Below are positions 15,136 through 22,142 of a stretch of DNA of 25,663 nucleotides, piece after piece. Numbering within the stretch: the first letter of the stretch is position 1; each line of letters starts with the position of its first letter. The notes below the pieces were generated by a model. It saw only the letters and a program-made list of their open reading frames with translations, was not told the origin of the DNA and ran no database searches. Origin of the DNA: Scatosoma sp045533485 (lineage in GTDB: Bacteria; Bacillota; Clostridia; Christensenellales; Borkfalkiaceae); the NCBI GenBank assembly GCA_045533485.1, contig JAZSHX010000017.1, positions 1 through 25,663 on the forward strand, read 5' to 3'. The position numbers were made by a program, and so were the translations under genes.

Positions 15136-15177
15136 ACGGCTTTTACGTAAAATATAATGCGTAAAGCCGTATTTTTG
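15136..15177 (+). terminator. Hairpin upstream of the AraC operon
   Basis: ACGGCTTTTACG (15136-15147) pairs with CGTAAAGCCGT (15160-15170) with one bulged T, followed by ATTTTTG. No gene is seen directly before it. Confidence 0.6.
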
Positions 15178-15229
15178 CTTAAAAAAATAATTTGAGCAAT
15201 ATTTTATGATACTTAAAGAAGATTTTAGG

Positions 15230-15257
15230 TTTACAAGATAAAAAAAATATGTATAAT
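15230..15257 (+). promoter_or_regulatory. Promoter of the AraC-phosphotriesterase operon
   Basis: TTTACA (15230-15235), 16 nt, TATAAT (15252-15257), 25 nt before the ATG. Confidence 0.6.
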
Positions 15258-15282
15258 AAAGTTATATTAAGGGGTGCGAAAG

Positions 15283-16155
15283 ATGAAAACTTATTTGCGG
15301 CATAAAATTTTAAATGTGATCGATGTAAAGGAATTGTTTGCGCTTGAATATCTCGATTTTGAGGGAAAATACAAGGAATACGTGGAGAAACATGATTTTT
15401 GGGAGCTTTGCTACGTGAAAAAGGGGCAAATCGGTTTTATGAGCGATGCGCAATCTTGCACTGTTGCCGAAGGAGAAATTGTCCTTATAGAGCCCAACCG
15501 CTCTCACGCATATTTTTCCGAGAACGGCAACGCGAATAAAACCTTCGTTATCTGTTTTGAGTGTTCTTCGCAGGCCTTAAAACCGCTCGGCGGTAAACTT
15601 TTTCCCGCAACGAAAGAGCAGATTGATTGTTTGGAGAAAATTATAGAAGAGTACAAGCATACCTTTTTTATGAACGACAGCGATCTTTTGGAAACTCTCC
15701 CTGCGCCGAATTTCGGGGGACAGCAGGCCATTTTGATACACTTAGAATATCTGCTTATTTGCCTGATACGGAGAGCGTCCGTAGGAGAAGACCTTGGCGT
15801 TGTGTTTTTGCGTAAAGAAGAGTTCTACGAAGATCTTGCGAATATCATCATTCGTTTTTTTCAAGAACACATTTGCGAAAAATTATCGTTGGCGGATATT
15901 TGCAAAAGGGTGAATTATTCTCGCTCTTTTCTTTGTCGAACCTTTAAGGAGCAGACAGGCGAGACCTTGTTTGCCTGTTTCAACCGTTTGAAGATGGAAA
16001 AGGCGAAGAGAATGCTACAAGAAACGGAGCAAAGCGTGGTAAGCATTTCACGCGAGTTGGGTTTTTCGGAAGTGAAATATTTCAGCTCGCTGTTTAAAAA
16101 GACGGTGGGAGTTACCCCTATGGCATATAGGGAGCGTCATACGAAAAACAAATAG
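15283..16155 (+). CDS. AraC-family transcriptional regulator
   Basis: A 290-aa cytoplasmic regulator: an N-terminal cupin-like sensing domain (about 15-110, with HDFWELCYVKKGQIGF and VLIEPNRSHAYF) and a C-terminal AraC double helix-turn-helix (about 185-285, with LSLADICKRVNYSRSFLCRTFKEQTGE and VSISRELGFSEVKYFSSLFKKTVGVTPMAYR). The ATG at 15283 is preferred over the upstream in-frame GTG at 15274, because AAGGGG lies about 9 nt before it and overlaps the GTG. It leads an apparent operon with the three genes that follow (gaps 47, 57 and 11 nt) and probably controls it in response to their substrate, perhaps a sugar derivative. Confidence 0.9.
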   Translation: MKTYLRHKILNVIDVKELFALEYLDFEGKYKEYVEKHDFWELCYVKKGQIGFMSDAQSCTVAEGEIVLIEPNRSHAYFSENGNANKTFVICFECSSQALKPLGGKLFPATKEQIDCLEKIIEEYKHTFFMNDSDLLETLPAPNFGGQQAILIHLEYLLICLIRRASVGEDLGVVFLRKEEFYEDLANIIIRFFQEHICEKLSLADICKRVNYSRSFLCRTFKEQTGETLFACFNRLKMEKAKRMLQETEQSVVSISRELGFSEVKYFSSLFKKTVGVTPMAYRERHTKNK

Positions 16156-16202
16156 GCATTAAAAAGCTATATTGCGGAATACGGAGAAAAGGAGATGGGA
16201 AA

Positions 16203-17210
16203 ATGATTACGACGGTACTTGGCGAAATCGACGAAAACGCGCTGGGCGTTACTTCTTCGCACGAGCATATTTTTATCGATATGCGTGGATGCGTGGAGAT
16301 TACGGGCAACGAGTCTTCCACTTTTCGTGAAAAGTTTAAAACGGAACACCGCGCGGAAGTGCAGTTAAATCCCTATGCGATACTCGATAATGCCTTGCAA
16401 GAAGGAATAGAAAACGCTGTATATGAGTTGGAGTATTTTAAAGCGCACGGCGGCCAGACAGTAGTGGATTGTACGCTGGACGAAATCGGGCGCGATCCGC
16501 TTGCGCTGCAAGAAGTGTCCCGTCGTACGGGCGTCAATATTATCGCTGGGTGCGGACATTATTATCAAAAAGCACATTATCCCTACGTAAGAAACGCAAG
16601 CGTGGAAGATTTGGCGAACGAACTGCGAACGGATATTTTTGACGGGATCAAAGGAACGGGCGTGAAAGCAGGGATTATCGGGGAAATCGGCACGAGCGCG
16701 GTGATGAGTGAAGACGAAAAAAAGGTGCTTTGCGCCGCCGGTATCGTTGGTGCGGAAACGGATAAGGCCGTGCACGTGCACACCGATTTGTATACCGAAA
16801 ACGGTTTTGAAGTGATTGATATTCTCACGCGCGAAGGGATGCGAACTGAAAAAATTTGTATCGACCACGTGGACGTGTGGCTGCGCCCCGATTATATTAA
16901 GGGTTTGTTAGATAAAGGCGTTTATGTGGAATTTGACAATTTCGGGAAAGAATTTTATGTGTCTAAAAAGCGTAGGTTTGCGTATGATTTGGAGAGAATA
17001 AAGCTGTTGAAGTGTTTGATAGACGCAGGGTATAAAAAGCAGCTTTTGATTTGTAACGATATTTGCTTAAAAAGCATGTGGAAGACCTACGGCGGACTTG
17101 GCTATGCGCATATTCTTCGCGGTGTAAAGGCGATGGCGTTGGAAAACGGTATTGACGAAAATACGTATCAATCGTTATTGACGGATAACGTAAAAGATTT
17201 TATAAAGTAA
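16203..17210 (+). CDS. Phosphotriesterase-family metal-dependent hydrolase
   Basis: A 335-aa amidohydrolase-superfamily TIM barrel of the phosphotriesterase-related group. Seen directly: the N-terminal metal pair SHEHIF (His20, His22), GIIGEIGTS (157-165) at strand 4, VHVHTD (His193), IDHVD (His222) and the catalytic Asp in LICNDI (Asp286). In classical phosphotriesterase the strand-4 position is a carboxylated Lys (GIIKEIG). Here it is Gly160 followed by Glu161, so the bridging ligand may be the Glu, as reported for E. coli PHP. Most such proteins are lactonases or esterases, so organophosphate hydrolysis should not be assumed. AAAGGAG sets the start. Its neighbours suggest a pathway for a small, perhaps sugar-like, compound. 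Confidence 0.85.
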   Translation: MITTVLGEIDENALGVTSSHEHIFIDMRGCVEITGNESSTFREKFKTEHRAEVQLNPYAILDNALQEGIENAVYELEYFKAHGGQTVVDCTLDEIGRDPLALQEVSRRTGVNIIAGCGHYYQKAHYPYVRNASVEDLANELRTDIFDGIKGTGVKAGIIGEIGTSAVMSEDEKKVLCAAGIVGAETDKAVHVHTDLYTENGFEVIDILTREGMRTEKICIDHVDVWLRPDYIKGLLDKGVYVEFDNFGKEFYVSKKRRFAYDLERIKLLKCLIDAGYKKQLLICNDICLKSMWKTYGGLGYAHILRGVKAMALENGIDENTYQSLLTDNVKDFIK

Positions 17211-17267
17211 TGGCTTTGTCACATCACTTGGTTTAGTCAAAATAATAAAGTAACAAGGAGAAACATT

Positions 17268-18464
17268 ATGAATTATTGCAAAATCGATAGCAAAGAATAT
17301 TTGCAACGGGTAAACGCATTGCGCGCAAAGATGGCGGAAACGGGCGTTGATATCGTAGTCGGCTTTTCTAATCTTTTGGAAATCGGTATCGTTCGTTATT
17401 ATTGTGGGTTTGCGCCCGTCAACGAAAGCTCTGCCATCGTGATCCCCAAAGATGGGGAAGTGGTCGTTTGCAGCGGTCAGGCGTCGTACGATTATTGTTT
17501 GGTGCAAAACGCGTTGCCTGGTAGCCGTATTGCAATTCTTCCCGAAATCGGAGAAGTCAGCGGTTTTGAATATGACACCGAAGGTCAGCTGGATTTTGAA
17601 GAGCTCTTTGAGCAGGTGAAAGCGGCGCACGCAGGCGTTAAGAAAATCGGGTTCATCGGCCGTTTGATTTTCCCGTCGATTATTATGAATAAGCTCAAAA
17701 AGGTATTTGCAGGCGCGGAAATCGTGGATTTTGACGACGTGCATTACGAACAAAGAATTCGCAAAAGCCCTGCGGAAATCGAAGTGTTAAAGACCAACTG
17801 GGCGATGGTAAGCGAAACGTTCAAAAACGTTGTTCCAAAAATCCAAGTGGGAATGACCGAACGGCATATCGAAGGTATGTTTGAAGCGGAAATGATGAAG
17901 CTGGGCGCGGAAAGCTATGTGCAGTCCTTTGCCCCGATGGTAGCGACAGGCCCGAAAAATTCCTATATCAGTATGTGCAGAAAAACCTTGCGCAAAATTC
18001 AAGAAAGCGAAATCATCAATCTTGCGGCAGGCGTTTGCTACGAAGGCTATAACGGTATTATTTGCAGTCCGCTCGTGCTTGGTAAAATTCCGCAAAAAAT
18101 CAAAGACGCGGTGCTTTGTGCATACGACGCGCTCAATTATGCTTCGGCAAAGATGAATGCAGGTACGCCTTGCGATATTGTTTTGAACGCGTATACCGAA
18201 TATCTTACCAAGTACGGCTATATCGATTATTGTCCTTACGGCAGTTTACATAGTACGGGTATGCTGGAATGCGAAGCGCCTACTTTTACGGTCGGCAACA
18301 AGCGCATTATTGAAGAAAATATGGCAATTTGTATTGACGCATATTTCAAGGGTATGGAATGGGGCAGTTTCCGCATTGAAGATTGCTACTTGATCGGGAA
18401 AGACGGCGCAAAGCGTATGACGACCTACAACGATAAGGCAATCCCCGAAATTTTTAAAAGATAA
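17268..18464 (+). CDS. M24-fold (creatinase/aminopeptidase P-like) protein lacking several metal ligands
   Basis: A 398-aa protein with a creatinase-type N-terminal domain (about 10-160) and a C-terminal pita-bread domain (about 165-395). In active M24 metallopeptidases five ligands are expected. Here the first Asp position reads INLAAG (Asn251 or Leu252), and the second reads EGYNGIICS (Gly263 in place of Asp). The His is present in LHSTG (His328), the first Glu is Asp357 (ICIDAYF), and the last Glu is kept (Glu371 in RIED). Losing both Asp ligands argues against a dinuclear peptidase and for a metal-free hydrolase like creatinase, or a non-catalytic role. AAGGAG lies 8 nt before the ATG. 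It lies between a hydrolase and an ASRT-like protein in one operon. Confidence 0.85.
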   Translation: MNYCKIDSKEYLQRVNALRAKMAETGVDIVVGFSNLLEIGIVRYYCGFAPVNESSAIVIPKDGEVVVCSGQASYDYCLVQNALPGSRIAILPEIGEVSGFEYDTEGQLDFEELFEQVKAAHAGVKKIGFIGRLIFPSIIMNKLKKVFAGAEIVDFDDVHYEQRIRKSPAEIEVLKTNWAMVSETFKNVVPKIQVGMTERHIEGMFEAEMMKLGAESYVQSFAPMVATGPKNSYISMCRKTLRKIQESEIINLAAGVCYEGYNGIICSPLVLGKIPQKIKDAVLCAYDALNYASAKMNAGTPCDIVLNAYTEYLTKYGYIDYCPYGSLHSTGMLECEAPTFTVGNKRIIEENMAICIDAYFKGMEWGSFRIEDCYLIGKDGAKRMTTYNDKAIPEIFKR

Positions 18465-18475
18465 GGAGCAAAGCA

Positions 18476-18844
18476 ATGGAAAAGGGTAAAAAGAACTGGG
18501 TATTTTGCGACGGATACCTGCCGCCGCACGGGGATAACCCCGAATTTGAAGGGCACGAAGCTTTAATGCTGACCAACTTGAATGACGAAAAAGCTCAAAT
18601 AGAGCTCGTATTCGTATTTGAAGACAGAGCGCCCGAAACGGGGATATACATTACGTTGGACGGTATGAGAACGACTTGTATCCGTTTGGATAAGCCGCTT
18701 GGCGACAAGGGCTTTATGCTTGGAGAGTCGGTGCAGTATACCGTTTGGGTGAAGAGTAGCTTGCCTATTTGCGCTTGCTTTGGCCGTCTTGACGTGCGGC
18801 AAACGAATATGGCGTATTATAGCGTAGAAGGATATTCGTATTAA
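18476..18844 (+). CDS. Sensory rhodopsin transducer (ASRT)-family small protein
   Basis: A 122-aa soluble beta-rich protein of the family named after the Anabaena sensory rhodopsin transducer (Pfam PF07100, from memory). Seen directly: KNWVFCDGYLPP at the N-terminus, EGHEALMLTNLND, the FVFEDRAPE strand, a basic/polar segment MRTTCIRLDKPLG, and the C-terminal GRLDVRQTNMAYYS, all at the family's usual spacing. Full length for the family. No rhodopsin gene is in view. In Bacillota such proteins usually sit in sugar-catabolism operons, and a ligand-binding role is proposed. It starts 11 nt after the M24 gene with AAGGAG and is the last gene before a terminator. Confidence 0.85.
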   Translation: MEKGKKNWVFCDGYLPPHGDNPEFEGHEALMLTNLNDEKAQIELVFVFEDRAPETGIYITLDGMRTTCIRLDKPLGDKGFMLGESVQYTVWVKSSLPICACFGRLDVRQTNMAYYSVEGYSY

Positions 18845-18859
18845 GTGATTTTTACAAAC

Positions 18860-18905
18860 AAAGAGCCTATCAAACTTCCCGAAAGGGTTGTTTGATAGGC
18901 TCTTT
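18860..18905 (+). terminator. Terminator of the AraC-PTE-M24-ASRT operon
   Basis: A 16-bp stem AAAGAGCCTATCAAAC/GTTTGATAGGCTCTTT with an inner CCC-GAAA-GGG extension. It also closes the convergent AraC gene if read on the minus strand. Confidence 0.85.
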
Positions 18906-18993
18906 AATCTTTTCTTGTACAATGGATTAAAATTGTAATAAAAAAATAAAACATGGTAATATCATTCTATGAAAACATATGGTATACTAATTA

Positions 18994-19809
18994 TTAAGGA
19001 TTATTTTTGAATTCAGACGGAGAAACGCCTAAAGCTTTTTTAAAAAGCCGGTAAAAAGTGACGTAATTTTCATAGCCGCAACGAACGTACACTTCTTTGA
19101 CGGGAACGTTGTTTTGCAATAAATACACGGCGTTGGAAATTTTTGCGTTATTTACAAAATGCATAATGGGGATTTTTGTTTGTTGTTTAAAAACCTTGTG
19201 TAAATATGGCGGCGATACGAACAAGCTGTTGGCAATATCCAAAAGGGTGAGATTTTTATCTAAATTCTTGCGGATATATTCTATGGCGCGCTCGGTTAAA
19301 GCGGCGGCTTGAGATTGCTTGCTTTGTAGCATGGATACGGGCAATGAATAATACAAAGACAATAAGCGTTCGTTAAACAGTGCTTTTTGTTCAATGCTTT
19401 GTGTGGAACGCTGAATTAAAATAGTGGATTGCGGTAACGAAAGCATAAAGGGAGAGCCGGTGATATTAAAAACTTGCACTGTGCCGTTTTCTATGATTTT
19501 CGATAAATGCTCTAAACCTAAGGAATGTAATACGTCTTTCGTTACATAGAAAAATGCTCTTCGATAGGTTGTATTTTGGTTTATGTGAACAAAATGCGGC
19601 AGTCCGGCTGGGATTAAGAGCAAATCATAAGGAGACAGCGTATAGTGAACGCCGTTGACGATCATATCGGCGCTACCTTCTAAAAATAAAAACAGTTCGG
19701 CGCTTTTGTGTGTATGCTCACTGAATTTTTTGACAAGCGGGTGAGAGTCTTCACATACAAAGAAGTTGTTGTATTTATCAATAATTAAGCTGACGGGTAA
19801 ATATTTCAT
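18994..19809 (-). CDS. AraC-family transcriptional regulator (divergent, predicted leaderless)
   Basis: 271 aa with an N-terminal cupin domain (about 20-100, with FSEHTHKSAELFLFLEGSADM and LLLIPAGLPHFVHIN) and a C-terminal AraC double HTH (about 170-268, with LTLLDIANSLFVSPPYLHKVFKQQTK and VKEVYVRCGYENYVTFYRLFKKALGVSPSEF). The ATG at 19809 is chosen over the TTG at 19827, which falls between the -35 and -10 boxes. No ribosome binding site precedes it, and the promoter puts the transcript start on the A of the ATG. It diverges by 72 nt from the isomerase/hydrolase gene, its likely target. Confidence 0.9.
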   Translation of the reverse strand: MKYLPVSLIIDKYNNFFVCEDSHPLVKKFSEHTHKSAELFLFLEGSADMIVNGVHYTLSPYDLLLIPAGLPHFVHINQNTTYRRAFFYVTKDVLHSLGLEHLSKIIENGTVQVFNITGSPFMLSLPQSTILIQRSTQSIEQKALFNERLLSLYYSLPVSMLQSKQSQAAALTERAIEYIRKNLDKNLTLLDIANSLFVSPPYLHKVFKQQTKIPIMHFVNNAKISNAVYLLQNNVPVKEVYVRCGYENYVTFYRLFKKALGVSPSEFKNNP

Positions 19810-19815
19810 AAGCTT

Positions 19816-19844
19816 AGTATATAACAATTTTGCTAAATTGTCAA
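19816..19844 (-). promoter_or_regulatory. Promoter of the divergent AraC gene, leaderless
   Basis: On the minus strand TTGACA (19844-19839), 17 nt, TATACT (19821-19816), with the start codon A exactly 7 nt further. It fills the 72-nt gap to the divergent gene, so the two promoters must share control sequence. Confidence 0.75.
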
Positions 19845-19881
19845 ATGAATTAAAAATGCAAAGTAAATTTAGGAGAAAAAA

Positions 19882-22065
19882 ATGATAAAGCTACAATTAA
19901 GTGCGTTTAGCGATGAATCCAGTAAAGTATTTGACGAGCAAATAGCTGCATTAAAACGCAACGGCATTACGTATATGGAAATGCGCAACGTGGACGGAAA
20001 AAACGTATCTGCTTTAACCATTCCCCAAGCAAAGGAATATGCCAACCGTTTGCGAGGCGAAGGCCTTGCCGTTTGGGCGGTGGGTTCGCCTATCGGGAAA
20101 GTGAAAATCAGTGAAAACATGCAAACGTATTATGATAAAGTGAGACATACTTGCGAAATAGCAAATACGCTTGGCTGTGATAAAATTCGTATGTTTAGCT
20201 TTTCCGAGGCGTATCAAGAAAGAGAAAAAGTAATAGAATATCTTTCTCAAATGGTGGAGATAGGCCGCAAATACGGGGTAGGTATGTACCATGAAAACGA
20301 AAAGGGTATGTACGGCGATACGGTGGCACGAACGGAAGATATCTTAAACAGCGTCAACAATTTGAAAAGCGTATACGATCCTGCAAATTTTTTACAAGTA
20401 GGCGAAAGCGCGCAAAAATCGTTGGATGCGTTGCACGCGCGCGCGGACTATTTCCACATAAAGGACTGCATACAAGCAACGGGAGAACTCGTTCCGGCGG
20501 GCTACGGGGATGGAAAAATTGAAGAGCTTGTTCGCAGGATCGACAAGGACACGACGTTATCCGTTGAACCGCATTTGTGCATTTTTGACGGCTATGCGGA
20601 TATCGATGAAACGCCCATGAAAAATAAATTTGTATATCAATCAAATATGGCGGCCTTTGACGCGGCGGTAAAAGGCAGTGCGGCGTATGAGATGATAAAA
20701 GGGCAACTGTCCCATTACATAAATCATCCTGCGTTTTACGGGTTGGTTGTAAAAGACGAGCCGTCGGCTTGGATGTTTGACGAAAGCATACCGTCGGGCG
20801 CGGAAGATAGAAAATCGGGCACGTTCGGGTTTACGTATAAAACGCTGAAACGCGTTGCGTTGGAAGAATACGGAAAGGATATTTATATCCACGCGAACTT
20901 GTTGCCTGCCGCTACGTACAGCACGTTTTATAAGACGCACCAAGCAGGGCAAGCGTTTCCCGAGCTTACGATAAAGCGCTACGGGGAAATTACGGGTATG
21001 GACGTGAGCGGTTACGCGGACGGCGGTTCTACGGATTTCGTTGCGGACATGGGTAGCGCGTTTTACGACGATTTGGAAAATTATATCGAATATATCGGGG
21101 CGTCCAGCCCGGGCAACAACGCGCAAGCGGAGCGCGATATGTGGATGGCGATTATGCGTGAACGGTTCGGGAAATATTGCGAATTGTTCTTGCAGGCAAC
21201 GGGCTCTCCGTATTTGATGGCGGACTTGTACCCTGTGTACGGTAAAACTTTGAAAGACCGCTATTTGATGGAATTGCAAACGATGGCGGAAGTGGCGGCG
21301 ACATACGGCGTGGATTTGCATATCGTTACGCAAACTATGACGGAATTAGCCGGCGATAATATAAATGCGGAACGTTTGCTTTCGACGCAAGACGTAAAGT
21401 GGCTGAACAATACGCTGTTGAGCTACGGGGTGAAGAATATCGTATATTTCACGTACCATATACGCGGCAGTGCGGAAACGTTTTACAGGGACACGTCGTT
21501 TATCGATGAAAACGGAGAAAAGACGGAAATTTGGTATGCGATGCAGGAAATTATGGCGCAAAATAAAGCGTTTGAAAGCACCTACCAAGCGTTTGATATT
21601 ATAGCAAGCAAAACGTATTATAACCCCTTAGCAGTGCACGACGGATTGTACGGCAAATACGCCAACGATATAAATTATCGTGACGGTGAATTGTATGCAG
21701 ACGACAGCGTTACCTTTATCGCGTTGCAGGATTTGTCGATACAGGGCGAGCTTTCTATGGTTAGTGAATTTACGGACGGCAAGGGCAATTATATGTATGC
21801 GCTTATGAACGTTACGGATAGCAAATACGCCACGGACGTTGGCGCGTATGAACAAGCGTGGTTGCAGTTTGGTGAAGAATATACGCACGTGATTGTTTGG
21901 CGTGACGGCGTGCAAACGTTGATTGCCTTAGACGAAAATAACGCGCTTGAAATTGAAAACGCCGCAGGCGAAGCCGTGTTTATTATTCCTTACCGCTACG
22001 TCGACAAATCAGGTTTTTATTACGATAATGAAGAAGAAGATAACGGCGCGTATTTTCCCGTATAA
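19882..22065 (+). CDS. Fusion: sugar phosphate isomerase/epimerase domain plus hydrolase-like C-terminal half
   Basis: 727 aa. Residues 1-263 form a complete TIM-barrel sugar isomerase/epimerase (AP-endonuclease-2 fold) with the usual metal ligands: Glu138 (YHENEKG), Asp166 (VYDPANF), His192 (FHIKD) and Glu229 (SVEPH). Just after the family's normal end (KFVYQSNMAAFDAAV) the sequence changes to AAYEMIKGQLSHYINHPAFYGLVVKDEPS, which reads like the inside of a larger glycosidase-like TIM barrel with its DEP acid motif. A beta-rich C-terminal domain follows (about 565-705), then an acidic tail ending DNEEEDNGAYFPV. There is no signal peptide. The hydrolase half lacks the first part of its barrel, so the gene probably arose by in-frame deletion joining two genes. 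A second copy of the C-terminal domain lies at 14322-14750. AGGAG precedes the ATG. Confidence 0.8.
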   Translation: MIKLQLSAFSDESSKVFDEQIAALKRNGITYMEMRNVDGKNVSALTIPQAKEYANRLRGEGLAVWAVGSPIGKVKISENMQTYYDKVRHTCEIANTLGCDKIRMFSFSEAYQEREKVIEYLSQMVEIGRKYGVGMYHENEKGMYGDTVARTEDILNSVNNLKSVYDPANFLQVGESAQKSLDALHARADYFHIKDCIQATGELVPAGYGDGKIEELVRRIDKDTTLSVEPHLCIFDGYADIDETPMKNKFVYQSNMAAFDAAVKGSAAYEMIKGQLSHYINHPAFYGLVVKDEPSAWMFDESIPSGAEDRKSGTFGFTYKTLKRVALEEYGKDIYIHANLLPAATYSTFYKTHQAGQAFPELTIKRYGEITGMDVSGYADGGSTDFVADMGSAFYDDLENYIEYIGASSPGNNAQAERDMWMAIMRERFGKYCELFLQATGSPYLMADLYPVYGKTLKDRYLMELQTMAEVAATYGVDLHIVTQTMTELAGDNINAERLLSTQDVKWLNNTLLSYGVKNIVYFTYHIRGSAETFYRDTSFIDENGEKTEIWYAMQEIMAQNKAFESTYQAFDIIASKTYYNPLAVHDGLYGKYANDINYRDGELYADDSVTFIALQDLSIQGELSMVSEFTDGKGNYMYALMNVTDSKYATDVGAYEQAWLQFGEEYTHVIVWRDGVQTLIALDENNALEIENAAGEAVFIIPYRYVDKSGFYYDNEEEDNGAYFPV

Positions 22066-22093
22066 CACAAAATAATTGTATCATTTCCATAAA

Positions 22094-22131
22094 AAACACC
22101 GACGGTTGAGTGTTCTCAATCGTCGGTGTTT
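22094..22131. terminator. Bidirectional terminator between convergent genes
   Basis: A 17-bp stem (22094-22110 with 22115-22131, one G-T pair, loop TGTT) with A and T runs at its base, serving both the fusion gene and the GH106-like gene. Confidence 0.85.
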
Positions 22132-22142
22132 AACTTATAAAT

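Noticed and set aside
16203..17210. Organophosphate-degrading phosphotriesterase
   Set aside because: Only the fold is shared; the bridging Lys is absent and most family members act on lactones or other esters.
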